Part shown: positions 17,827 to 25,606 of the stretch, one piece after another
Position numbering within the stretch: position 1 is the stretch's first letter
How the letters are laid out: the number at the start of each line of letters is the position of its first letter
Source: Cyclobacteriaceae bacterium
Lineage (GTDB): Bacteria > Bacteroidota > Bacteroidia > Cytophagales > Cyclobacteriaceae
DNA: 64,000 bases
Assembly (NCBI GenBank): GCA_028285685.1
Contig: JANQOR010000029.1
Span: forward strand, 62,001-126,000
Reading direction: 5' to 3'
Made by a program: the position numbers and the translations under genes
Notes under the pieces: generated by a model
Databases searched by the model: none
What the model saw: the letters and a program-made list of their open reading frames with translations, nothing else
Told to the model about the DNA's origin: nothing

Positions 17827-18984
17827 ATGAAACCTTTACTTAGATTCGTACTTCTCCTTTCCTCATATGCTATTTTTTCTCAGGATGATTTTGACCTTGC
17901 GCGGAAGTATTTTTCAGAGAATAACATTGATTCTGCTCGCTTTTATATCAACAAGTCTTTGCGTCGAAATCCACAGCCGGACGACTACTTCCTGAGTGGG
18001 CTGATTCATGAAAGGGAAAACAAAAGCTTGCGTGCACTTGCTGATTACGAAGCTGTCGTGAAGGTGCAGCCGTCCAACATTGAGGCATACTTTCAAAAGG
18101 GCTTAATCTACTACAATTCTGCAAGCACGGAGCAAGCAATCAAGGATTTCACCTATGTAATAGACCATCAGGGAAATTCTAACACCAATGCTGTGTATTT
18201 TGGAAATGATCCTTTTGGTAAAAAAGGAACCTTTATGACCTCACTCCAGTCTATGGTCGGTACCGTATATCAGTATCGCGGACTGGCTTATCAGAAATTG
18301 GGAAATGATACAAAGGCACTTGAGGATTTTAACAAGTCATTCGAGTTTGACACATTGGCTGATTTCTATATAAATCGGTCCCAACTTTATACGAAGATCA
18401 ATAAGGAAGACCTGGCGATTAGTGATTTGAAGAAGGCCCTCGAAATTGAACCAGAAAGCTACCTCGCCTGGTATAATCTCGCATTGTTAGATGAGGCAGC
18501 ACAGCTACCCAAATATCTGTATGAAGATGAGGAATTTTCACCCATGCTCAACCTATTAGGTGCGAATGCCTATGAGAGCGGGGAATACGCGCTCGCTTCA
18601 AAGTACCTTACAAAGGCAATTGAAAATAACCCGGAAGAGGAACTGGCCTACCTCAATAGAGGAAAGTCGTTGCTGAAAACGGGAGCATACAGACAAGCAA
18701 GGACAGATTTCCTAAAAGCTCTGCAGATCAATTCAAATAATACTGAGGTTTTTTTTCTGATAGGAAACTCCTTCTTTTATGAGCAGAATTTTGAGGATGC
18801 TATTGGCTTCTATGAGCGATATCTGTCTGTTGATCAGGGATACAAAAATGTATGGTACAATGCAGCCATGGCTTATCTAAGTGTAGATAAGACCGATCGT
18901 GGCTGTGAATGCTTAAAAAAGTCTGAGAAGCTGGGAATGGAACAAGCCGCTCCGCAGATTGAAAAACACTGTGAGACGCAGTAA
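17827..18984 (+). CDS. Exported TPR-repeat protein
   Basis: A 385-residue protein: a short signal peptide (MKPLLRFVLLLSSYAIFSQ) followed by tandem tetratricopeptide repeats across the whole mature part. Typical helix pairs are visible, such as SLRALADYEAVVKVQPSNIEAYFQKGLIYY, DLAISDLKKALEIEPESYLAWYNLALL and DAIGFYERYLSVDQGYKNVWYNAA. The ATG at 17827 is used because it starts the signal; an in-frame ATG 12 codons earlier adds non-signal residues. TPR proteins scaffold protein complexes; the partner here is unknown. It lies 26 bp before the ACMSD-like gene and may share its transcript. Confidence 0.8.
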   Translation: MKPLLRFVLLLSSYAIFSQDDFDLARKYFSENNIDSARFYINKSLRRNPQPDDYFLSGLIHERENKSLRALADYEAVVKVQPSNIEAYFQKGLIYYNSASTEQAIKDFTYVIDHQGNSNTNAVYFGNDPFGKKGTFMTSLQSMVGTVYQYRGLAYQKLGNDTKALEDFNKSFEFDTLADFYINRSQLYTKINKEDLAISDLKKALEIEPESYLAWYNLALLDEAAQLPKYLYEDEEFSPMLNLLGANAYESGEYALASKYLTKAIENNPEEELAYLNRGKSLLKTGAYRQARTDFLKALQINSNNTEVFFLIGNSFFYEQNFEDAIGFYERYLSVDQGYKNVWYNAAMAYLSVDKTDRGCECLKKSEKLGMEQAAPQIEKHCETQ

Positions 18985-19010
18985 AATCTAATTTTGGATA
19001 CCTTTGCTTA

Positions 19011-20060
19011 ATGGCAAAGACTCCCTTGAAAATAGATATGCATACGCATATCATCCCTAAAGAAATTCCAAATTTTGCAGAGAAGTTTGGCTATGGAGAT
19101 TTCATTTCATTGCTACATCATAAGCCTGGAGCGGCGAGGATGATGAAAGGTGATAAATTTTTCAGGGAGATTCAATCAAATTGCTGGGATGAAAGTGCAC
19201 GGATCGCGGAATATGAGGAATTTGACACCAAGGTTCAGGTCATTTGTACCATACCTGTGATGTTCAGCTACTGGGCGGAACCTTACGACTGTCTGGAACT
19301 CTCTGTTTTCTTGAATGACCATATCGCTGAGATTGTCTCTGATCATCCAGGGAATTATATAGGACTTGGGACCATTCCAATGCAAGATCCGACTCTTGCT
19401 ATAAAAGAGCTCGAAAGATGCAAGGAACTGGGAATGCCTGGCGTTCAGATCGGGTCGAATATTAATAATCAAAACCTTAGCAAACCGATTTTCTTTGAGT
19501 TCTTTCAAGCCTGCGAGAGCCTTGGGATGGCCGTGCTGATTCACCCCTGGGAAATGATGGGGAGGGAGTACATGGAAAAGTACTGGTTACCATGGTTGGT
19601 TGGTATGCCAGCCGAGACTGCCAGAGCCGCGGCCTCCATGATATTCGGCGGGGTTTTCGAAAGATGTCCGAAACTTCGGGTTTGTTTTGCTCATGCTGCC
19701 GGATCTCTGCTCGCGACGATAGGAAGATTAGAACATGGCTTCAATTGTCGACCTGACCTTGTAGCTGTGCATAACGACATAAATCCACGAGAATATCTTG
19801 GCAGATTCTGGGTGGATAGTATCACGCATGATGCTAACTACCTAAGATATGTCATTGATTTGATTGGGTCCGAAAAGATCTGCCTTGGCTCAGATTATCC
19901 ATTTCCGCTGGGCGATCTGGAGATCGGCAAGTTCATCGAGGAAATGGACCTGTCTCAGCAAGACCTTGACAACATATTCTACCAGTCAACTCTGGATTGG
20001 CTAGGGCTAACCAAGAAGAAGGACAAAGAGATACTCGATACGTTATTTGACGAGAACTAG
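19011..20060 (+). CDS. ACMSD-like amidohydrolase / decarboxylase
   Basis: A 349-residue zinc-dependent amidohydrolase of the 2-amino-3-carboxymuconate-6-semialdehyde decarboxylase group, which removes CO2 from the ring-opened intermediate of 3-hydroxyanthranilate in tryptophan breakdown. The expected metal ligands are visible: DMHTH (H11, H13), LIHPWEMMGREYMEKYWLPWL (H178), CFAHAAG (H228) and LGSDYPFPLGD (D295). The length and the W-rich segment after H178 match ACMSD rather than general amidohydrolases. Other kynurenine-pathway genes are not adjacent. Its 3' end overlaps the convergent SnoaL-like gene by 4 bp. Confidence 0.85.
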   Translation: MAKTPLKIDMHTHIIPKEIPNFAEKFGYGDFISLLHHKPGAARMMKGDKFFREIQSNCWDESARIAEYEEFDTKVQVICTIPVMFSYWAEPYDCLELSVFLNDHIAEIVSDHPGNYIGLGTIPMQDPTLAIKELERCKELGMPGVQIGSNINNQNLSKPIFFEFFQACESLGMAVLIHPWEMMGREYMEKYWLPWLVGMPAETARAAASMIFGGVFERCPKLRVCFAHAAGSLLATIGRLEHGFNCRPDLVAVHNDINPREYLGRFWVDSITHDANYLRYVIDLIGSEKICLGSDYPFPLGDLEIGKFIEEMDLSQQDLDNIFYQSTLDWLGLTKKKDKEILDTLFDEN

Positions 20061-20524
20061 AAGGATTTTTCCAGGTATTCTTCGAGTGATTTCATGGCCA
20101 TTTTTCTCACTTGTTTTTTTAGATAGGGTGTCCAGCCCAGCAATTTTCCAGGTGTTCCTAGCGCCATAGAACACCACCTCCAAAAGTTGAAGCTATCCAC
20201 ATGTCTTTTTATAAGCCCCTCTTCAAACTCCATAGTGGTATGAATGATATTATGGACCTCATTTCCTGTCCTTGAAAAAGAATACTTTGCCTCCCAAGTG
20301 CATTGCCCTACTTCCCCATCGGCAAGTACGGAGTGGTATTCTATGTCCAACTGGCCCTTTGAGCGTTCTATCAGCATTGCCCACATGGCCTTCACCTGAT
20401 CTGAGTTTAGGTTTTGGAAAGCAGGATCGCTAAAGGTGGCATTCGGATGATAGCAATCGGCCATTTTTGCTGCGTCATGATCTTTGAACGCCTCATAAAA
20501 CATTTCCAGGGTTTGTTTGCTCAT
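20057..20524 (-). CDS. SnoaL-like NTF2-fold protein
   Basis: A 155-residue small protein of the SnoaL/NTF2-like fold: LEMFYEAFKDHDAAKMADCYHPNATFSDPAF is the classic opening (helix, then pocket residues), followed by DIEYHSVLADGEVGQCTWEAKYSFS and a late sheet with HVDSFNFWRWC. It extends in a lysine-rich helix at the C-terminus. Such proteins are isomerases, hydrolases or ligand binders; no catalytic assignment is possible. Its start overlaps the sirtuin stop by 4 bp (ATGA), so it is translationally coupled to the deacylase gene. Confidence 0.8.
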   Translation of the reverse strand: MSKQTLEMFYEAFKDHDAAKMADCYHPNATFSDPAFQNLNSDQVKAMWAMLIERSKGQLDIEYHSVLADGEVGQCTWEAKYSFSRTGNEVHNIIHTTMEFEEGLIKRHVDSFNFWRWCSMALGTPGKLLGWTPYLKKQVRKMAMKSLEEYLEKSF

Positions 20525-21213
20525 AGATGATTGGTCATAATATGCTCCTTTACTTTTTCAAGCCCTGTAGAGGCGGGCTCTTCATAAAAGTACATGTTTT
20601 CTGCAGTTCGAACGTCGGGAATTTTGGGGTCAACTATATATTTTGGAACGATAGGTGGGACAAAGTCAAGTAGTCCGGCAGCTGGATATACAACCAGCGA
20701 TGTCCCTGCCACAATGAATATGTCTGCTTTTAGTGTTATTTCGATTGCTGGCTCCATCATTGGAACGGCTTCTCCAAACCAGACGATATGTGGTCGTAAT
20801 TGCGAACCTTTTTCACAGGTGTCTCCCTCTTTTAGTTCCCATCCGTCCACGTCGTAAACCAGTGTAGGGTCAACAGTGCTTCTGGATTTGTTTAACTGAC
20901 CGTGAAGGTGCAGCACTTGCTTGCTTCCAGCATCTTCATGAAGGCTGTCTACATTTTGCGTAATGATAGAAACGTCAAAATTCTTTTGTAATTCTGCCAG
21001 AGCCCTGTGCCCGGGGTTGGACTCGGCAGTAAGTGCCTGTTTACGCCTTTGATTGTAGAATTCCAGGACGAGAGCCCTATTTCTGGACCATGCCTCTGGT
21101 GTCGCCACTTCAGTTACATCATAACCTTCCCATAGGCCATCTGAATCGCGAAAAGTTTTCAAACCACTTTCAGCGCTAATGCCTGCACCAGTAAGAACAA
21201 CAATTTTTTTCAA
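20521..21213 (-). CDS. NAD-dependent protein deacylase (sirtuin, class III-like)
   Basis: A 230-residue Sir2-family enzyme that removes acyl groups from lysines using NAD. It shows GAGISAESGLKTFRD at the NAD site, ITQNVDSLHEDAG, the catalytic LHLHG (His104) and VAGTSLVVYPAAG. The FYNQRR segment carries the Y-x-x-R pair (Y53, R56) that in class III sirtuins such as CobB and SIRT5 binds acidic acyl groups, so desuccinylase-type activity is plausible. The four cysteines of the zinc module are not present: only Cys133 lies in that region. It is coupled to the SnoaL-like gene. Confidence 0.9.
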   Translation of the reverse strand: MKKIVVLTGAGISAESGLKTFRDSDGLWEGYDVTEVATPEAWSRNRALVLEFYNQRRKQALTAESNPGHRALAELQKNFDVSIITQNVDSLHEDAGSKQVLHLHGQLNKSRSTVDPTLVYDVDGWELKEGDTCEKGSQLRPHIVWFGEAVPMMEPAIEITLKADIFIVAGTSLVVYPAAGLLDFVPPIVPKYIVDPKIPDVRTAENMYFYEEPASTGLEKVKEHIMTNHL

Positions 21214-21318
21214 TGGGTGTAACGTTTTGTTTTTAAGCTATTTATCAACCAGTGAGTAACTCGCAACGTTATCAATAATTGAATAGACTAATGCTTAAAA
21301 CAACTAAATTTTCTCAAA

Positions 21319-21837
21319 ATGAAAAAGCTAATACTTACAACTTTAATTGTTGCGACCTTCACGGTCGCTTGCGCGCAGACGGAACAGGGGCGTTGGGTGG
21401 TTGGTGTTTCTTCCAACCTGTCTTTCGGCTCAACTAATGTGGATGGGGCAAACGACAATATTTCGAATGTTCACCTTTCCGGTCAGGCTGGTTATTTTAT
21501 TATGGACAATCTCGCCGCAGGGTTGACTCTAGGTGTCGGAGCTTCCAGGCAGGGAGAACTGAAGACATCGTCTACTTCAATTGGTCCCTTTGCCAGATAC
21601 TATATAAATGGGGTCTTTTACGTGGGCGCTGGATACACCACAACAAGTGGAAAATCAAAAAACGGATCTACAACCACCAATGAATTTGACGGTGGTAATT
21701 TGTTGCTGGAAGCTGGATACCCCGTATGGCTAGGTGAAAATGTGGCTATTGAACCTGGCCTGAACTACTTGCTCGGAACGGGTGACATTAACCGTTCGAC
21801 ATTAGCGGCGACCGCTGGATTTCGACTTTATTTTTAG
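21319..21837 (+). CDS. Small outer-membrane beta-barrel protein
   Basis: A 172-residue porin-like protein. A signal peptide (MKKLILTTLIVATFTVACAQ) is followed by alternating beta strands rich in Gly and aromatics (WVVGVSSNLSFGS, HLSGQAGYFIMDNLAAGLTLGVG, IGPFARYYINGVFYVGAGYTT, NLLLEAGYPVWLGENVAIEPGLNYLLG) and a terminal aromatic strand ending in Phe (TAGFRLYF), the outer-membrane assembly signal. This fits an 8-stranded barrel. Members are common structural or transport proteins of the outer membrane; the specific role is unknown. A 311-bp gene-free stretch follows. Confidence 0.8.
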   Translation: MKKLILTTLIVATFTVACAQTEQGRWVVGVSSNLSFGSTNVDGANDNISNVHLSGQAGYFIMDNLAAGLTLGVGASRQGELKTSSTSIGPFARYYINGVFYVGAGYTTTSGKSKNGSTTTNEFDGGNLLLEAGYPVWLGENVAIEPGLNYLLGTGDINRSTLAATAGFRLYF

Positions 21838-22098
21838 TAAAAGCGTATCTGAAACCATATAAATACGTATTGACTTGATAGTGGCTAAACGGACCGCTAT
21901 GGCTACAATTGGTCAATTCGGAGTGATTTTGAGATTTGTAAACAATTTGGTTTTACTGGAATGTTTACAACACACTGCTGAAAACTTTACTAAATAGGAA
22001 CACCTGACCTACGTATTTGCGTATGCGTGTGTGTTAGGTAAACTGAACTTTACTAAAGTCACCAGCACTTTACATTTTTGGTTATAAATAGAAGTGCG
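21838..22098 (+). ncRNA. Noncoding stretch: possible small RNA or long 3' UTR
   Basis: No convincing gene lies in this part of the 311 bases between the porin-like gene and rsmG. It holds a hairpin near 22002-22038 (ACCTGAC pairing with GTTAGGT, with an inner TACG/CGTA) and a 12-bp direct repeat, AACTTTACTAAA, at 21983 and 22046 flanking it. It ends at a strong plus-strand terminator. This could be an independent small RNA or an unusually long, structured 3' end of the porin mRNA. No known RNA family is recognised, and no clear promoter is seen. Confidence 0.3.
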
Positions 22099-22127
22099 AC
22101 CCCTCATAAAGATGAGGGGTTTTTTTG
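22099..22127 (+). terminator. Strong rho-independent terminator
   Basis: A perfect 9-bp stem (ACCCCTCAT / ATGAGGGGT) with a 4-base loop, followed by seven T. The minus strand has no T-run after the hairpin, so it acts on plus-strand transcripts only. The nearest plus-strand gene ends about 260 bp earlier. Confidence 0.85.
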
Positions 22128-22148
22128 TTTTTGATGAGACAAGATTCG

Positions 22149-22775
22149 TTAACTCGGTAGATAGATGATCTTTTTTGTGTCAAAAAAATCTTCCTCGTAG
22201 TAAGCGCTCAAGTTTTCTTGAGTGAAAGATCTTCCCAGTTCTTTCATTTCATCTGCCAGATCTCCACCTTTCAGAAGAATAAATCCATTTTTCAGTTCAT
22301 TAAAGCCATCCCTCTTTATTTTCTTTTTTGTCCATTGATACAAGGGCTTTGCCCTAGCGACGGCTCTTGAAACTACAAAATCAAATTGGCCATTGACTTT
22401 CTCAGCACGCTGATGCTCAGCTCTTAGGTTTTTGAGGTTGGTTTTTTCTCCAATTGCCTCAACCACCTTGATTTTTTTACCAACAGAATCTACCAGATGA
22501 AAAGAAACATTCGGAAAGAAAATAGCCAGAGGTATTCCAGGAAATCCCCCGCCAGTTCCAATATCTAGGACCTTCGTTCCTTTTTTGAACGCAATGAATT
22601 TTGCAATGGCAAGGCTGTGCAAAACATGCCTCAGGTAAAGTTGATCTATGTCTTTTCGACTAACTACATTGATCTTGCTGTTCCAGTCCAAATAAATTGG
22701 ATGAAGCTGTTCGAATTGGTTTTTCTGATGAGCAGAAAGGTCTGGGAAGTACTTATAAATGATTTCGACATCCAA
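22149..22775 (-). CDS. rsmG: 16S rRNA m7G527 methyltransferase (RsmG/GidB)
   Basis: A 208-residue SAM-dependent methyltransferase that modifies G527 of 16S rRNA. Visible hallmarks are NVVSRKDIDQLYLRHVLHSLAIA, the SAM site VLDIGTGGGFPGIPLAIFFP, and DFVVSRAVA at the catalytic region, followed by LKGG. Length is normal. It is the last gene of a minus-strand run with a glycosyltransferase and an ECF sigma factor, separated by a single base from the sigma gene. Loss of RsmG gives low-level streptomycin resistance in other bacteria. Confidence 0.95.
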   Translation of the reverse strand: MDVEIIYKYFPDLSAHQKNQFEQLHPIYLDWNSKINVVSRKDIDQLYLRHVLHSLAIAKFIAFKKGTKVLDIGTGGGFPGIPLAIFFPNVSFHLVDSVGKKIKVVEAIGEKTNLKNLRAEHQRAEKVNGQFDFVVSRAVARAKPLYQWTKKKIKRDGFNELKNGFILLKGGDLADEMKELGRSFTQENLSAYYEEDFFDTKKIIYLPS

Positions 22776-22776
22776 A

Positions 22777-23388
22777 TCAGATGTGCGATTTTTTGTCTTT
22801 TACCAATTCGTACATAAGCTCCCTGGCTCTATGTAGCTGGGCCTTCACCGTTCCAAGAGGAGCTTCGATTTCCTTTGCGATTTCATCATAGGACAATTCA
22901 TCGAAGTATCGAAGCTTGACCAGGCGTTGGTATTTGGCCGGCAGCTTTGTAACAAACATCCTCACCAGTTCGATTTTTTGACCTTTTATGGTCTCCTCAT
23001 CAGGGGTAAGATTCTTGTCCTGCACATCAATATTTACAGAATCGCCGCTGTCATCAGTAAAGGAACTGTTTAAGCTATATGTATCCAGTTTCTTTTTTCT
23101 GATGAAATCAATAGCATTGTTGGTAGCAATTCTGAACAACCATGTGCTGAACGTATAATCTTTTTTGAATCGTCCGAGGTTTTTAAACGCTTTTGCAAAG
23201 GCTTCGATGGTCAAGTCCTCCGCATCATCCACATTTCTGACCATTTTTAGAATCATGTGGTAAACAGGCTTTTTGTAACGATCCATCAACTCAGCATACG
23301 CAGAATCATCGTTGCCTTGCGTAGCAAGATCAATAAGCTTAAAATCACGTATTGCTTTATCTGAAAATTGACGGTTCAGTTCTTCCAT
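22777..23388 (-). CDS. ECF-type RNA polymerase sigma factor
   Basis: A 203-residue sigma-70 family factor with region 2 (YAELMDRYKKPVYHMILKMVRNVDDAEDLTIEAFAKAFKNL, then TFSTWLFRIATNNAIDFIRKKK) and region 4 (LPAKYQRLVKLRYFDELSYDEIAKEIEAPLGTVKAQLHRAR). A longer acidic linker than usual joins the two. No FecR-like or other anti-sigma gene is adjacent, unlike the second sigma factor in this window. Its start overlaps the upstream glycosyltransferase by 13 bp and rsmG follows after one base, indicating one operon. Similar RpoE-like sigma factors are common and often essential-like in Bacteroidota. Confidence 0.9.
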   Translation of the reverse strand: MEELNRQFSDKAIRDFKLIDLATQGNDDSAYAELMDRYKKPVYHMILKMVRNVDDAEDLTIEAFAKAFKNLGRFKKDYTFSTWLFRIATNNAIDFIRKKKLDTYSLNSSFTDDSGDSVNIDVQDKNLTPDEETIKGQKIELVRMFVTKLPAKYQRLVKLRYFDELSYDEIAKEIEAPLGTVKAQLHRARELMYELVKDKKSHI

Positions 23389-24449
23389 CTGATGTCCTTT
23401 ACAAGTTTTGACCTTATCGCAATAGTCGGTAAGAAAACTGCGTACATAAGATCAACGAGCGGAAGCCAGATATAGTTGAACCCGACTCCCATTTTGCTGT
23501 GAGCAAATCTATATCCGATCCACTTAACAATGAGATAAAAAAAGACAATCGGTAGGATTTTTTCGAGAGAAATAAATGGAATCAAGATCCATGTCAGCAG
23601 TAGCGACCCGTGAAACAATAGGTGCGTTGTTTGACTTAGCGCTGAATATCTGGTCCCTACCGATAGGTGTCGAGTCTTTTGATGGATGTAATCACTCAGC
23701 GTATTTTTGGGATTTGAGAACATCAAAGAGGTTTTCCCTATGAGAATGTCCGTATTTTTTGACGTTGCGTTTTTTTGTATAAAAAGGTCATCATCACCGC
23801 CCACAATGGACTTGAAGTCAGAGTAGCCACCTTGCTCGACAAAGAAAGATCGCTTTACCGCTAAATTTCTTCCCACTCCCATGTATGGCTTTCCGAGCAT
23901 TGAAAATGATAGATAGTTGAATGCTGTGATAAATGCCTCATATTGAATGAAATTTTGAAGAACTGAGCGATCACTGGTATATGGAGAGTAACCCAGGATG
24001 ATTTCAGTGTTGTGATTGATTCTGTTGGTCATTTGATTTAGCCACTGATCAGAGGTAGGTATGCAATCCGCATCTGTGAGAACAATCCACTCAAATTCTG
24101 AATTTTGTATGGCGTATGTCAGTGCGTACTTTTTGTGGTCCCAGTCCCGAGGAGTTTCTTCAATTTCGACGATTTCTAATTTCTTACTATGCAGCCCGGC
24201 AAGGAATTGAGCGCTTTTGTCCGTGCACCGATCCAGCGCGATGACGATGTTGAAGTGGCTGTGGGTCTGTTCGAGGAGTTTTGGTACGAGTATTTTAAGG
24301 TTGGCGAGTTCATTGTGCGCTGCTATCACTATTGAGGTCGAGGGGACATTGGCAGACTTCCTATCCTTGTATCTAGCAAATTGTGTGGAAAGGAGAATTA
24401 CAATTCCAACTTGTATGATGACTGCTGAAATCCAAATACTAAAAATCAT
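23376..24449 (-). CDS. Membrane-associated family 2 glycosyltransferase
   Basis: A 357-residue GT-A glycosyltransferase. An N-terminal membrane span (MIFSIWISAVIIQVGIVILL) precedes the catalytic domain with SIVIAAHNELANLKILVPKLLEQ, IALDRCTD, the nucleotide-sugar metal motif LTDADC, and GVGRNLAVKRSFF. The C-terminus has further membrane spans (LLFHGSLLLTWILIPFISL onwards). It likely builds a cell-envelope or extracellular glycan. The ATG at 24449 is preferred: it starts the membrane span, while an extension to 24563 would run through the divergent tgt gene. It heads the sigma-rsmG run. Confidence 0.85.
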   Translation of the reverse strand: MIFSIWISAVIIQVGIVILLSTQFARYKDRKSANVPSTSIVIAAHNELANLKILVPKLLEQTHSHFNIVIALDRCTDKSAQFLAGLHSKKLEIVEIEETPRDWDHKKYALTYAIQNSEFEWIVLTDADCIPTSDQWLNQMTNRINHNTEIILGYSPYTSDRSVLQNFIQYEAFITAFNYLSFSMLGKPYMGVGRNLAVKRSFFVEQGGYSDFKSIVGGDDDLFIQKNATSKNTDILIGKTSLMFSNPKNTLSDYIHQKTRHLSVGTRYSALSQTTHLLFHGSLLLTWILIPFISLEKILPIVFFYLIVKWIGYRFAHSKMGVGFNYIWLPLVDLMYAVFLPTIAIRSKLVKDIRWKN

Positions 24450-24475
24450 TCTTCTAAAACCTATTTTTGCGCACC

Positions 24476-25606
24476 ATGCAATTCGACCTACATCACAAGG
24501 ATAGCAAATCAGGTGCAAGAGCCGGTACGATTCAGACAGATCATGGAGAAATTCCGACTCCAATCTTTATGCCTGTCGGTACTGCAGGAACAGTGAAAGC
24601 CGTGCATCAGCGCGAATTAGTGGATGATGTAGCTGCTAAGATCATATTGGGAAATACATATCACTTGTTTATGCGACCAGGTTTGGATTTACTTAGTCAA
24701 GCCGGGGGGTTGCATAAGTTCAATGGCTGGGATGGTCCGATTTTGACAGACAGTGGTGGATACCAGGTGTACTCACTAGCAGATAGCAGAAAGATAGTGG
24801 AGGAAGGAGTGAAGTTTCAATCTCATATTGATGGAAGCAAACATTTCTTCACCCCTGAAAATGTGATGGATACTCAGCGCATTATCGGCGCTGACATCAT
24901 CATGGCGTTTGATGAGTGCACACCTTATCCTTGTGAGTATGATTATGCTCAACGATCAATGGAGATGACACATCGTTGGCTGGATCGATGTATAAAGCAG
25001 TTCAATTCGACTGAGCCTTTGTATGAATACAATCAGAGTCTATTTCCGATTGTGCAGGGAAGCACTTATCCGGATCTGCGTAAAAGGTCAGCTGAATATA
25101 TTGCAAATGCGGGGCAAAAAGGAAATGCAATTGGCGGTTTATCGGTTGGAGAGCCAGCTGAAGACATGTATGAGATGACCAATCTGGTTTGTGAGATTTT
25201 GCCGGCTGATAAACCACGTTACTTGATGGGGGTTGGCACACCAGCAAATATATTGGAGTGCATTTCGCTTGGTGTAGACATGTTTGATTGCGTAATGCCC
25301 ACAAGAAATGCGAGGAATGGGATGATTTATACAACGGAAGGGGTCATCAATATCCGGAACGAAAAATGGAAAAATGACCTTTCTACAATTGATCCAGGAT
25401 TGGATGGGTATGTAAGTACTTTTTACTCCAAAGCATATTTGCGTCACTTGATTATCAGCAATGAGATTCTTGGCGCGCAAATTGCGAGCATTCAAAATCT
25501 GAGTTTTTACCTGTGGCTGGTCGGTGAAGCCAGAAAGCAAATATTAAGCGATAATTTCGTCAATTGGAAAGATGAAATGATCAGGAGCATTTCCAAGAGA
25601 TTGTGA
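24476..25606 (+). CDS. tgt: tRNA-guanine transglycosylase (Tgt)
   Basis: A 376-residue enzyme that swaps guanine 34 for the queuosine precursor in GUN-anticodon tRNAs. It has the family landmarks MPVGTAGTVKAV, ILGNTYHLFMRPG, TDSGGYQVYSLA, IMAFDECTPYPC, GGLSVGEP and the catalytic-aspartate loop VDMFDCVMPTRNARNG. The zinc site near the C-terminus is altered: where most bacteria have three cysteines in a DPECDCYTC-like motif, this protein reads DPGLDGYVS, while the following RHL histidine is kept. The ATG at 24476 is used rather than a TTG nine bases earlier. The stop overlaps the GTG of the next gene. Confidence 0.95.
   Translation: MQFDLHHKDSKSGARAGTIQTDHGEIPTPIFMPVGTAGTVKAVHQRELVDDVAAKIILGNTYHLFMRPGLDLLSQAGGLHKFNGWDGPILTDSGGYQVYSLADSRKIVEEGVKFQSHIDGSKHFFTPENVMDTQRIIGADIIMAFDECTPYPCEYDYAQRSMEMTHRWLDRCIKQFNSTEPLYEYNQSLFPIVQGSTYPDLRKRSAEYIANAGQKGNAIGGLSVGEPAEDMYEMTNLVCEILPADKPRYLMGVGTPANILECISLGVDMFDCVMPTRNARNGMIYTTEGVINIRNEKWKNDLSTIDPGLDGYVSTFYSKAYLRHLIISNEILGAQIASIQNLSFYLWLVGEARKQILSDNFVNWKDEMIRSISKRL

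Noticed and set aside
21899-21997. 32-residue peptide frame in the noncoding stretch
   Set aside because: Too short, with no coupling to a neighbour and no recognisable signal; noncoding explanation preferred.
24450-24563. Longer start for the glycosyltransferase
   Set aside because: It would overlap the start of the divergent tgt gene and adds residues before the membrane span.
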